Assembly: GCA_030141605.1 (NCBI GenBank)
Contig: JAQGDQ010002414.1
Span: 1-58,923 of the forward strand
DNA: 58,923 nt
From: Tubiluchus corallicola
Taxonomy: Eukaryota > Priapulida > Priapulimorpha > Priapulimorphida > Tubiluchidae
Direction of reading: 5' to 3'
The translations under genes were made by a program, and so were the position numbers. Shown here one piece after another: positions 45,162-54,230 of the stretch (positions within the stretch are counted from its first letter, which is position 1; each line of letters opens with the position of its first letter). Below the pieces are notes generated by a model that saw nothing but the letters and a program-made list of their open reading frames with translations, did not search any database and was not told the origin of the DNA.

Positions 45162-48044
45162 TTACAAATCTTGCATTTTCGCTTCCTCCTCTTCCCCATC
45201 TTTTTTAGAAGGCGTGTTGTCAAATGATTTATATATGATGTCGTGGATAGATGTTCTTACATTTAGATCTGTAATTGTATTGTTATCTGGGTTTGGATAT
45301 ACTCTATTGGACAGAAAAATAAATATTAAATCATATTCCGGATCTACCCACATTAATGTTCCTGTAAACCCTCGATGTCCAAACGTTTTGGGAGATGCTA
45401 ATGAAGACACAAAGTCAGGTATTGGGTCGTCAAACTTGTTGTTAGGTTTGTCCCATCCTAAACCTCTTCTTGTTTTGTTTGAGGCTTTAGTTGTAAATTT
45501 TTTTATTGTTTCTTTTTTATAATATTCTAACTCGCCATACCTGCCTTCTTGAAGAAGCATTTGAGATAATTTTGCCAAATCTCTTGTATTGCTAAACAGC
45601 CCAGCTTGCCCACTAATACCTCCTAATATAGCAGTGTTTTCGTCTTGCACGTGTCCTGAAACTAATCTATTTGTCCCAAAGGAATTGTCTATTGATGTAG
45701 GTACAATTGTTTCATTGGGCATCAAACACAAAGGCTTAAACATGGTAGATGCCATGCCTAAGGGGGAGTATAAGTTTCTATGCAAAAAGTCCTCCATATT
45801 TTGATTGGATATCCTTTCTGCTAAAAAATATAAATATAAAAAATTAATATCGGTATAATGGTACCTTTTTGCCCTACTCATATTTGTTTTTTGGGCCCAT
45901 TCCCATGTAGATTGTTTTATTTTTTTTGTGCAATAGAGACCCTCACGAACTTCAAAAGGAAATTGTGAAGACAAAATGCCATTAAAATATAGTTCCTTGT
46001 TTTTTACAGCTTTTTTCCAAAACGATAAAGGCGTTAATCCAGATTCGTGCATTAATAAATCTTGTATTGTCAAGTCTCTTTTATTAGAATTTTTAAGTTC
46101 AGGTAAGTAGTTTGATATTTTTGATGTCACTCTAACAGTGTCCTTACTATCAAAAAACATGTACATTTGAGTTGTTGCGGCTACCTTTGTAATGGATGCC
46201 AAGTCATAAATGCTTTCTGATTTTACAGGTATTTCTTTATTATATGTATGATATCCATAGTTTTTTTCAAATACAATTTGTCCGTTTTTAGCTACCAATA
46301 CCTGACATCCCGGAAAAGCCTTTTGTGCAATAGCTTGTTGAACTACATCGTCTATTTGTTGTAATACTTTAGAATCCATATCAACTTGTTCGGGAGGTGA
46401 AAATGCTAAACGTCCCATCGTTGCCATCTGTGGTACTTGAAATTTGATTCTCTCTTTGATGGGCAATTTTCCTGTATTTGAAATAGCTCCAAACATAATT
46501 TGTGGTGGAATACGTTGTGAAAGAGAATCACTACCGAACATTACCACAGTACTAGTTGGGATATTATCAAACTCTTTTTTATTTAAGCCTTTATCTATAA
46601 ATAGACATAAAACAACGCGTGTGTGTTTTTCCAGTTGTTTGACGAGCTTAATTATATTAGGATTTAAATGCCCTCTATTGCTAATGATTACGTACTCAAA
46701 ATGTTTTAAATCATTAAAAAGTTGACGGTTAACGCTTTTTGGGTTGTCAACATTAAAATGGACAAATTGGTTATAGTTATTCAACATTGCCCTGTAATGT
46801 TGCCATTTACCTTCTGTGCCTATGGTTAGTGAAGCAAAGCGTGTTATCCCCAAATGTTTAAATGGGAGGGTTGTAATATGATTGTTTTTTTTAATTACAG
46901 ACACAGCAGATTTGTTTGCAATGTCAGTCAATACAGATGCCCTGACTTGATTGATAGGATATTCTGTTGAGAAAGGTTTTGGAGAAGAGGTATCAATCTG
47001 CTGCAAATATTTCGCCTTTAATATCCTTCTTACTTTTTCATTGAGTAGAGGTTCTATTTCGTTATAATCTCTTTTTGTCTGTGCCACAACGGCAGACACA
47101 TAATATGGGTCGTCGGCAATAAACATATCTACTCCCGCATTTAAAAGAGACAGTGCTAAATTCGGCTTACTTTTCTTCACATTGACCTTTCTTAGGTCCA
47201 TTATTATTAATCCATTAAAATTTAACTCTTTCTTTATCAGATTATCAATAACGTATTTTATATATTGAACGTCATTAATACCAATGCTCCCAGTGTACTT
47301 TATTGTAATGGTTAGCAATTCATCATTTACCTTACCCCAAAAGGTAGTTGTATTTATAAAAGATACGCCTAACTCTTGCCGTTTCTTTTTTTTCATATTC
47401 CTTATTTCATAAGGAATATGTAGGTGAAAGGACAGGTTAGTAAAGATATTAGCCCTATTGTAACTTTCTTGAAAATTTTTAATGATTTTTGGAGCAAATC
47501 CAAAAAACTCTGAAAACTCTTCCAGTTGGTTATTATATAATATGAAATCAAAACCCGAATTGTGAAGATGTTTCAAATTACTTTTTTGGAAAAACTGTGC
47601 GTAATAATTCCCCATTTCTTGCAAAATGCTATCTTCTGTTATTGATCCTATTGCCAAGGTGTTTAATTTCAACCCACTAGCATGTATCCACTCGTCTATT
47701 CCACTATTGGTGCCTATAAATAAAGGTATACGGGAGTACTCTTGAAGAAAGTGAGTATAATCTTCATCTAAAATCTTTGCTTTGGACAGCAATACGCCTG
47801 AAATTATATTTCTTGTGGCAAAAATACCTATAGAATCTTTAAGGCTGCTCTTGCTTCTTTCAAAGAGAACCACCTGCCCCATTTTGCTAACGGGCGTTAG
47901 AGTGTGAAATATGCTATCTACCCAAAATTCTGCTCTCTTGTTGTCGTAATTCGTGTTAACACTATTTCTATCAAGGTCATTAATTGCAAAAACATTACAA
48001 CATACTAATAGAAGAAATATAGTTCCAAAATAGTGCTTTTTCAT
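45162..48044 (-). CDS. Exported fusion of a degenerate GH3 domain and a serine beta-lactamase-like hydrolase
   Basis: The 960-residue product has a signal peptide (ends near CNVFAIND). Residues 40-350 follow the GH3 NagZ-like plan: WVDSIFHTLTPVSKMGQVVL, GLIIMDLRKVNV with the nucleophile-position Asp, and LLNAGVDMFIADDP. Where NagZ-type enzymes have Lys-His-Phe-Pro-Gly-His-Gly the sequence is IKYTGSIGIND, so the catalytic dyad is lost. A linking alpha/beta domain spans about 350-560. Residues 575-940 form a class C beta-lactamase-like domain with the nucleophile motif SITK, YTDIN in place of Tyr-x-Asn, and HRGFTGT late. Such fusions are known in Bacteroidota. Peptidoglycan recycling or D-amino-acid-peptide cleavage is likely. 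Confidence 0.85.
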   Translation of the reverse strand: MKKHYFGTIFLLLVCCNVFAINDLDRNSVNTNYDNKRAEFWVDSIFHTLTPVSKMGQVVLFERSKSSLKDSIGIFATRNIISGVLLSKAKILDEDYTHFLQEYSRIPLFIGTNSGIDEWIHASGLKLNTLAIGSITEDSILQEMGNYYAQFFQKSNLKHLHNSGFDFILYNNQLEEFSEFFGFAPKIIKNFQESYNRANIFTNLSFHLHIPYEIRNMKKKKRQELGVSFINTTTFWGKVNDELLTITIKYTGSIGINDVQYIKYVIDNLIKKELNFNGLIIMDLRKVNVKKSKPNLALSLLNAGVDMFIADDPYYVSAVVAQTKRDYNEIEPLLNEKVRRILKAKYLQQIDTSSPKPFSTEYPINQVRASVLTDIANKSAVSVIKKNNHITTLPFKHLGITRFASLTIGTEGKWQHYRAMLNNYNQFVHFNVDNPKSVNRQLFNDLKHFEYVIISNRGHLNPNIIKLVKQLEKHTRVVLCLFIDKGLNKKEFDNIPTSTVVMFGSDSLSQRIPPQIMFGAISNTGKLPIKERIKFQVPQMATMGRLAFSPPEQVDMDSKVLQQIDDVVQQAIAQKAFPGCQVLVAKNGQIVFEKNYGYHTYNKEIPVKSESIYDLASITKVAATTQMYMFFDSKDTVRVTSKISNYLPELKNSNKRDLTIQDLLMHESGLTPLSFWKKAVKNKELYFNGILSSQFPFEVREGLYCTKKIKQSTWEWAQKTNMSRAKRYHYTDINFLYLYFLAERISNQNMEDFLHRNLYSPLGMASTMFKPLCLMPNETIVPTSIDNSFGTNRLVSGHVQDENTAILGGISGQAGLFSNTRDLAKLSQMLLQEGRYGELEYYKKETIKKFTTKASNKTRRGLGWDKPNNKFDDPIPDFVSSLASPKTFGHRGFTGTLMWVDPEYDLIFIFLSNRVYPNPDNNTITDLNVRTSIHDIIYKSFDNTPSKKDGEEEEAKMQDL

Positions 48045-48175
48045 TATTTTATAATATTATTGATTAATAACTTATATTTATTAATTTTGTTAACTCATAA
48101 GTCTAAAAATGTATAGAGAAATATTAAATGGCAATATAATCTTTTTTCTTGTATAATTAAAAAAACAGATAAACT

Positions 48176-48535
48176 ATGAAATTCCTTTTTTGGAGAAAAC
48201 TACCCAAAAGCAAACCTTTTGAATATAAACCGCGATATTATGATCCAATAAAAGATTTTGTAGATCAAAGAAGGGCTATAGTAAAAGGCAAAATGCAAGG
48301 TCAAAAAAAATCCCAAAATCAAGAACAGCAAAAAGAGTATAGACACTATCTTCATGAAGGTTTTTTGAAAAATAAACGCCGTACTTCTGCTAGCAGCATG
48401 CAAATTGTTTTGATAATATTGGGAGTTGTGGGTTTTTATTCGTGGCTCTATTTTGGCAATGTTGTGCTCTATTTTTTAGCCGTCATTTTTGTGCTTTATT
48501 TCTACATAAGGATAAAACAAGTTAAAGGAAAATAA
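48176..48535 (+). CDS. Small basic protein with two C-terminal membrane helices
   Basis: This 119-residue protein has a very basic N-terminal half (KPFEYKPRYYDPIKDFVDQR, then lysine- and glutamine-rich) and a hydrophobic C-terminal half that makes two helices (about 75-92 and 94-112). Small proteins of this shape are encoded next to mutL in many Bacteroidota and are sometimes wrongly named riboflavin synthase. I know no function. Its stop is 1 base from the mutL start, so the two are translationally coupled. Confidence 0.75.
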   Translation: MKFLFWRKLPKSKPFEYKPRYYDPIKDFVDQRRAIVKGKMQGQKKSQNQEQQKEYRHYLHEGFLKNKRRTSASSMQIVLIILGVVGFYSWLYFGNVVLYFLAVIFVLYFYIRIKQVKGK

Positions 48536-48536
48536 A

Positions 48537-50366
48537 ATGCATGACATTATACAATTATTACCTGATGCTGTTGCCAATCGCATTGCAGCTGGAGAAGTAG
48601 TACAACGGCCAGCTTCAGTAGTGAAGGAGCTAATGGAAAATTCTATTGACGCAGGCGCTACATCTATTCAACTAATTGTTAAAAATGCTGGAAGAGACTT
48701 AATTCAAGTGATAGATGACGGTAAGGGTATGAGTGAAATGGACGCAAGAATGTGTTTTGAAAGACACGCTACTTCTAAGATAAAATCCTCAAATGATATT
48801 TTTAGCATACAAACTATGGGGTTTAGAGGAGAGGCCTTAGCGTCAATAGCGGCAGTGGCACAGGTGGAGCTTAAAACCAAACAAAAAGAGGAAGAAGTAG
48901 GTACTTTTTTACGGATTGAGGGCTCTAAAATAAAAAAACAAGAGAGCGTAGCTTGCCAAAAGGGAAGTAACTTTGCTATTAAAAACCTGTTTTTTAACGT
49001 GCCAGCAAGAAGAAGTTTTTTAAAATCAAACCCAGTAGAGCAGCGCCATATCATGTCTGCATTTCGATGTATAGCATTGGCGTATCCAGAAATTAATTTT
49101 TCATTCCATCAGGATAATAAACAAATTTATAACTTGGAAGCATCAAAATTGTCGCAAAGAATAGTGGCAATGTTTGGAAGCAGCTACAAAGAACAATTGA
49201 TAGCTTGTTCTGAAACAACTCCTTATATATCAGTAAAAGGATATATTGGCAACCCCAAGAGTGCTAAAAAAGAACGCAAAGAACAATATCTTTTTGTGAA
49301 TAAAAGATTTGTTAAAAGCAATTACCTAAGCACTGCCGTTTTCCACGCATATAGAGAGTTGATACCTCATGACAAATATCCCTTTTATGTGCTATTTATT
49401 GAGATGGAGGCTAAACATATAGATGTAAATATTCACCCAACAAAGACAGAAATAAAATTTGAAAACGAACAGTTGATATTTAATTTTTTGTCTGTTATAG
49501 TCAAAAAAGCATTAGCAACAAACAACATAACCCCGTCGATAGATTTTGCAGTAGATGTTAATTTTAGCGATACAATAAAAAACATTCAAACAAAGGACAT
49601 TGAGCGAAGTGGTAAGGTTTCATCAATAAAATCCCATACACGACCATCATCAAGTAGAGCCAAATGGACAGATTTTTTAGCAACCTCTGCAAACAATGAA
49701 AGTTTTGGGGCGATGGCCAAAAAGGAACAAGAAAGTACCCAAACAAATTATTCTAGTGAGCCAGATCAGTTGACAATAGACACGCCAAAGACTGAAAACA
49801 CCCCACAGGAATTGATTTTTCAATTAGACGAAAAATATATTGTTTCTAAAATGGAACTAGGATTGCTGTTTATACATCAAAAAACGGCACATGAAAGAAT
49901 TTTGTATGAAAAATACAAAAGAAATTTGAAAGAAGAAAAAAATACAGGGCAGCAACTACTATTTCCTGAGTCGATAGAGCTTAGTCATGATGTGTACGCA
50001 TTAGTGAAAGAAATGGAAGAAGAGTTATCTGCATTTGGCTTTTGGATAGAAGACTTTGGAAACAATGCAATTATCTTGAGAGCTGTACCAGCAGAAATTA
50101 GCTCAAACGAAAAGGAAGTGTTTTTAGACTTTTTAAGCGAGTGCCAGAAAGGATATTCGAAATTTGGTGAAGACAAAAAGCATAAAACAGCAAAAATATT
50201 GGCAAAAAAGGCAGCATTTAAAGATAAAAAGAGCCTTACTAATGATGAAATGAAAAGCCTTATGGAGATGTTGTTTTCCTGTGAAAACCCTAATTATGGG
50301 TTAGATGGTGCACGCACGCATTACATATTGAAGACAGATAATTTGAAAGAATTACTGCTTAGATAA
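48537..50366 (+). CDS. mutL: DNA mismatch repair protein MutL
   Basis: The 609-residue product has the GHKL ATPase motifs ELMENSIDAGATSIQL, VIDDGKGMSE and GFRGEALASIAAVAQ, then the transducer domain ending with DVNIHPTKTEIKF. A polar linker follows (about 345-425) and a C-terminal dimer domain. The endonuclease motif D-Q-H-A-x-x-E-x4-E reads HQKTAHERILYE, with the first Asp and His replaced, and the late C-P-H-G-R-P region reads NYGLDGARTH. It couples MutS recognition to strand removal. Confidence 0.95.
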   Translation: MHDIIQLLPDAVANRIAAGEVVQRPASVVKELMENSIDAGATSIQLIVKNAGRDLIQVIDDGKGMSEMDARMCFERHATSKIKSSNDIFSIQTMGFRGEALASIAAVAQVELKTKQKEEEVGTFLRIEGSKIKKQESVACQKGSNFAIKNLFFNVPARRSFLKSNPVEQRHIMSAFRCIALAYPEINFSFHQDNKQIYNLEASKLSQRIVAMFGSSYKEQLIACSETTPYISVKGYIGNPKSAKKERKEQYLFVNKRFVKSNYLSTAVFHAYRELIPHDKYPFYVLFIEMEAKHIDVNIHPTKTEIKFENEQLIFNFLSVIVKKALATNNITPSIDFAVDVNFSDTIKNIQTKDIERSGKVSSIKSHTRPSSSRAKWTDFLATSANNESFGAMAKKEQESTQTNYSSEPDQLTIDTPKTENTPQELIFQLDEKYIVSKMELGLLFIHQKTAHERILYEKYKRNLKEEKNTGQQLLFPESIELSHDVYALVKEMEEELSAFGFWIEDFGNNAIILRAVPAEISSNEKEVFLDFLSECQKGYSKFGEDKKHKTAKILAKKAAFKDKKSLTNDEMKSLMEMLFSCENPNYGLDGARTHYILKTDNLKELLLR

Positions 50367-50470
50367 GTATAAAAAACAAAGCTAAGTGACAACTTTTTTA
50401 GAATTTAACATGAAAAAATTGTAGAAAAGCGTTTAATTTGCTGAATTGTTTGGTTTAATATAAGAAATAA

Positions 50471-51283
50471 ATGGACGTAGCAATAAAAAAAACATTCTGC
50501 TTGCATCAGGTTAGCACAAAAACACACCAGCGAAAACTGTTTTTCTTATTGTGTTTTATTTTAGCACTGTACATTTCTGCCCCAGCACAAAAAAAGAGAA
50601 AGGATAAAAAGCAAAAAAACAAAACAGAGAATGCTGTTTCGTTAAAACAACGATTGAGCTCAGAGGCAAGTTTGATAGAAGCAGAGAGATATTTTCTTTT
50701 AGAAGATTACATAAAAGCCATAAGTTTATATGAAAAAGCCATTAAAAAGGACTCTAACAATGCAGCGGCTTACTTTCGGTTATCCCAAATATATTTAAGC
50801 AAAAAAAAACCACAACAATCTCTAAATACAATAAAAAAAGCACTGTCCTTGGATGAAACTAACCAATATTACTATCATTGGGAAGCAAAAATTTATGCCC
50901 AAATGGGTATGCATTCAGAGGTAGCACAAACATATCAAAATCTAATTAAACATCAAAAAGAGCAAGAGCCTTATTATTTGGAATTGATAGCATTTAACTA
51001 TGTAAAGGCAAACGAATATAGGAAAGCAATAGAGGCTTATGATGAATTGGAAAAACAATTAGGACAAAGTGAGGAATTAACGAAGAGAAAACAAAACCTC
51101 TATTTAAAGCAAAGTGATCTAAAAAAGGCCCTTAAAGAAGGGGAGAAGCTTATAAATGAATACCCTGATGACCCTGGAATGCTTTTAATTAATATTGATA
51201 TCTTAATTTCCAACAATAAGATTAAAGAAGCCCAAACATATGTTGAAAAAGCTGCCAAAAAGTTTCGATTATGTTATGTTTAA
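50471..51283 (+). CDS. TPR protein of the mutL-downstream trio, N-terminal part (frameshifted)
   Basis: The product starts with a signal peptide or anchor (about residues 22-42, ending near SAPAQKK). A lysine-rich stretch and TPR units from about residue 60 follow: AERYFLLEDYIKAISLYEKA and AAAYFRLSQIYLSKKKPQQS. One extra T in 51263-51265 shifts the frame; the natural continuation is the reading frame running from 51240 to 52280. Restored, the protein would be about 602 residues of TPRs. TPR protein, DUF4292 lipoprotein and EnvC-like protein in this order are a conserved Bacteroidota group. Confidence 0.75.
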   Translation: MDVAIKKTFCLHQVSTKTHQRKLFFLLCFILALYISAPAQKKRKDKKQKNKTENAVSLKQRLSSEASLIEAERYFLLEDYIKAISLYEKAIKKDSNNAAAYFRLSQIYLSKKKPQQSLNTIKKALSLDETNQYYYHWEAKIYAQMGMHSEVAQTYQNLIKHQKEQEPYYLELIAFNYVKANEYRKAIEAYDELEKQLGQSEELTKRKQNLYLKQSDLKKALKEGEKLINEYPDDPGMLLINIDILISNNKIKEAQTYVEKAAKKFRLCYV

Positions 51284-52280
51284 GGCGGTACTAGCCCATT
51301 TGTATTTGCATCAAGGCGATGAAAATCGGGCTTTTGCAATACTCACAGATATAATTACTAACTTATCATATAGTTCGAGTGATAAAGTAATAATTATTCA
51401 AAAAGCGTTGGACGAATATCAGTATAATACCTTTAAGTTGTTACATATTGTGGAGAAGTTATGTGCCACTTATCCCGATGATTTGAAGGTTTATGAGTTG
51501 GCATCAGAAATGTATATAGACTTAAAAATAGTAACCCCTGAAGCCATTAGAGTAGCAGAAAAAGCAATAGATTTAGGCACTACAAATACACACATTTGGC
51601 AAGAAGTAATTTTTAATTATGTAGATGATAATGAGTACAATAAAATAATAGAGTATGCGCAACAGGCAATAGAGCTGTTTCCAACCCACATTGTATTTCG
51701 TTTCTATTTAGCTTCTGCCTATTATATGGCCAAAATGTATGAACAAGCAGCACTCCATTTTGAACATGTCGTACAGACAGAATCAGTTTCAATTAGACCA
51801 GATGTTTTGGGAGCGGTATATGGCAATTTAGGAGATGTATACAATGAGTTGAAGCAATATGCAAAATCAGATTCTTTATATGAACTATCTTTGGCAATAA
51901 CGCCTGATTCTGACATAGTGTTGAATAACTATGCTTATTTTCTTAGTTTAAGAGAAGAAAATTTAGAAAAAGCCAAAAGCATGTCAAAACAAACAATACT
52001 TAGAAACCCTGATAATCCCACTTATCTTGACACGTATGCGTGGGTGTTGTATAAAATGAAAAATTACGAAGAGGCAGAGCAGTATATGGAAAAGGTTATT
52101 TCAATTAGCGAGGAAGAAGAAATTTCTAGCGTCATGTATGAGCATTATGGTGATGTTTTGTACCGACTAGAAAAGGTAGATGCAGCTGTAGAACAGTGGA
52201 AAAAGGCATTAAAAAAAGGTGATGCAGAAAATGAAGATGTTTTGAAACAAAAAATAACACAAAAAAAAATAAATGAATAG
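51240..52280 (+). CDS. TPR protein of the mutL-downstream trio, C-terminal part (frameshifted)
   Basis: The reading frame from about 51265 continues the protein begun at 50471 with further TPR units, for example VFRFYLASAYYMAKMYEQAA, AVYGNLGDVYNELKQYAKSD and ADQ-like TYLDTYAWVLYKMKNYEEAE followed by HYGDVLYRLEKVDAAVEQWK. The ATG at 51240 is inside the upstream coding frame and is not a plausible separate start. Its end overlaps the DUF4292 gene start by 8 bases. Confidence 0.75.
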   Translation: MLKKLPKSFDYVMFKAVLAHLYLHQGDENRAFAILTDIITNLSYSSSDKVIIIQKALDEYQYNTFKLLHIVEKLCATYPDDLKVYELASEMYIDLKIVTPEAIRVAEKAIDLGTTNTHIWQEVIFNYVDDNEYNKIIEYAQQAIELFPTHIVFRFYLASAYYMAKMYEQAALHFEHVVQTESVSIRPDVLGAVYGNLGDVYNELKQYAKSDSLYELSLAITPDSDIVLNNYAYFLSLREENLEKAKSMSKQTILRNPDNPTYLDTYAWVLYKMKNYEEAEQYMEKVISISEEEEISSVMYEHYGDVLYRLEKVDAAVEQWKKALKKGDAENEDVLKQKITQKKINE

Positions 52281-53061
52281 GCGGTTATTAACTATTATTA
52301 CCCTTTTTTCTCTTTTAATATTTTCTTGTAAAAAAAACTTATTATTGCCCAGCACTCAAGGCACTAATGAAGCTCAAAACACTAGCCAAAGTATATCACA
52401 AATAAGAACATTACCTTTAGACTATTTGGTGATTAAGTCTAAAGTTCTTTATCAACGCAACGAAGGAAACTATCAAAAAGGAACAATGCATATTCGGCTA
52501 AAAAAAGATAGCATTGTCTGGATATCTATTTCGGCTATAGGAGGAATAGAAGTTTCAAAAATGACATTTACAAAAGATGAATTTACATTGATAGATAGAG
52601 TGAATAAGCAATATGTGCAGGATCAGGGGGTGACAAAAATAGGAGTGTTGCAATTTGAAGATTTGCAATCAGTTATCATTGGAAGCGTACCAGAAGCATT
52701 ATCTAAGACCCTCAAAGTGAAACAAAATTCATCTATGTTATTGGAAGGAAAGGTGACGAATGAGCGAATAGAGCATTCGTACTTATTAAGCCCAGATGAT
52801 TATAGAACACATAGTTTGACATTGTTGGATACGGTATCTAAATATAAAGCAAAGCTTGATTATAAAGCATATCAAAAAGTTAATAGCTTTTTGATACCCA
52901 GCCAATTGACTATAAGTATTGGAAATGAAAAAGAAGACAAACAAGTACAGTTGCAGTTAGAGCACACCAAGATAGATATTACCAATAAACCAATAAAGTT
53001 CCCTTGCAATATTCCCAATAGGTATACAAAAGTAGATATAGATGATTATATTCAAAAATAA
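52273..53061 (+). CDS. DUF4292 lipoprotein
   Basis: The 262-residue product has a lipobox (LIFSC, Cys about residue 19). A single DUF4292 domain follows, with LDYLVIKSKVLYQRNEGNYQ, MHIRLKKDSIVWISISAIGG, EVSKMTFTKDEFTLIDRVNK and QYVQ. The fold resembles LolA/LolB lipoprotein carriers, so a role in outer-membrane lipid or lipoprotein handling is possible but unproven. It overlaps the TPR gene before it by 8 bases and the EnvC-like gene after it by 20 bases, so all three are one operon. Confidence 0.85.
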   Translation: MNRRLLTIITLFSLLIFSCKKNLLLPSTQGTNEAQNTSQSISQIRTLPLDYLVIKSKVLYQRNEGNYQKGTMHIRLKKDSIVWISISAIGGIEVSKMTFTKDEFTLIDRVNKQYVQDQGVTKIGVLQFEDLQSVIIGSVPEALSKTLKVKQNSSMLLEGKVTNERIEHSYLLSPDDYRTHSLTLLDTVSKYKAKLDYKAYQKVNSFLIPSQLTISIGNEKEDKQVQLQLEHTKIDITNKPIKFPCNIPNRYTKVDIDDYIQK

Positions 53062-53689
53062 TAGAAACATACCTTTAATATTGGCTTTTATAGCTCTGTT
53101 GCTATGCCCTTTACAACAGAATGCAATAGGTCAGTCTAAAGAACATTTATTGCGAGAAAAAAAAGCTGCTGAAAGAAAAATAAAAGAGATTGAGGGGATA
53201 CTTGGGCAGACAAAAACACAAAGGCAAGCAAATATATCTCAACTCAAGGCCTTTAATGAAAAAGTGAAAAGCATGAAGTCAATCATTCGGACGATTGAAA
53301 AAGAGTTAAAAGCAACCAATGGTGAAATACGCCAAGCATCAGGCCTAATACTAGCTCTAGAAGAGGATCATAAAAGATTGAAAGAGGAGTATGCAAATAT
53401 GATATATAATGCCTATAAGTCAAGCAATCATATAAATATTCTTACCTACTTATTTGCGTCAAAAAACTTCCAACAATTTTTTATGCGAATAAGGTTTCTG
53501 AAACAATACATAAGAAAAAGAAATTTACAATTAGAATTGATTGAGGGAGTCAAAGAACAATTGATAACGGAAAAAATACAATTAGAAATTAATAAAGCAA
53601 AAAAATCAGACCTTTTAAGAGAAAATATAGTTAAGGAAAAGAACTTGATAGACTTGTGTCTCAACAAAATAAAATGCTTGCAGAGTTGA
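53042..53689 (+). CDS. EnvC-like murein hydrolase activator, N-terminal part (frameshifted)
   Basis: The product has a signal peptide (ends near NAIGQSK) and a long coiled coil (about residues 35-110 and 150-205), as in EnvC. YANMIYNAYKSSNHINILTY and LFASKNFQQFFMRIRFLKQY are typical of Bacteroidota members. The frame is lost near 53653-53660 (one base missing) and again near 53698-53707 (one missing); the C-terminal LytM part follows from 53706. Restored, the protein would be about 397 residues. It should control amidase activity at the septum. Confidence 0.75.
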   Translation: MIIFKNNRNIPLILAFIALLLCPLQQNAIGQSKEHLLREKKAAERKIKEIEGILGQTKTQRQANISQLKAFNEKVKSMKSIIRTIEKELKATNGEIRQASGLILALEEDHKRLKEEYANMIYNAYKSSNHINILTYLFASKNFQQFFMRIRFLKQYIRKRNLQLELIEGVKEQLITEKIQLEINKAKKSDLLRENIVKEKNLIDLCLNKIKCLQS

Positions 53690-53705
53690 AAAAGAAGAGT
53701 CAAGC

Positions 53706-54230
53706 TTGAGGCGAAAGTTAAAAAAGGCAAAGAGACGTAAAAGCTTAGAAAGAACAATAGCTGCTATTGTTGCAGAGGAGTTAAGGGCGACCAAAGGTAA
53801 ACACAAGGCAAACAGTATTTTGTTTGAACAGAACAAAAACAAACTCCCTTGGCCTATTGCAAGAGGGTTTATAACTGGAAAGTTCGGCATACAACAACAT
53901 CCTGTCCTTGAACGAATTAAGGTGGATAACCAAGGTGTGATTTTCCAAACATATAAAGATGAAGAAGTGAAAGCAGTGTTTGAAGGGCAAGTAACTCAGG
54001 TGGCTCTTGTGCCGGGAGATATGAAAAATGTAATATTAATACAGCATGGGGAGTATTTTACGGTATATACCAGAATAGGAAAAGTATTTGTGAAAAAGGG
54101 AGATAAGATAAAGAAAAACCAAGTTATAGGAGCGGTAAGTACCAATGCACAAGGCTATTCAGAGCTTGAATTTCAAATTTGGAAAAATACAAACAAACTA
54201 AATCCAGAATTGTGGTTAGTTAGGAAATAG
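53706..54230 (+). CDS. EnvC-like murein hydrolase activator, C-terminal LytM part (frameshifted)
   Basis: This part holds the end of the coiled coil (SLERTIAAIVAEELRATKG) and a LytM/M23 domain: PWPIARGFITGKFGIQQHPV, then VFEGQVTQVALVPGDMKNVI. The catalytic histidines of M23 peptidases are absent: the H-x3-D position reads VDNQGVIF and the late His-x-His reads LEFQIW. The domain is therefore a non-catalytic activator as in EnvC. The TTG at 53706 is internal to the real gene. It is convergent with the glycosyltransferase gene, overlapping by 11 bases. Confidence 0.75.
   Translation: MRRKLKKAKRRKSLERTIAAIVAEELRATKGKHKANSILFEQNKNKLPWPIARGFITGKFGIQQHPVLERIKVDNQGVIFQTYKDEEVKAVFEGQVTQVALVPGDMKNVILIQHGEYFTVYTRIGKVFVKKGDKIKKNQVIGAVSTNAQGYSELEFQIWKNTNKLNPELWLVRK

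Noticed and set aside
51240-51265. A separate gene starting at 51240
   Set aside because: It overlaps the upstream TPR coding frame, and removing one base from the T run at 51263-51265 joins both into one protein with continuous TPR pattern.
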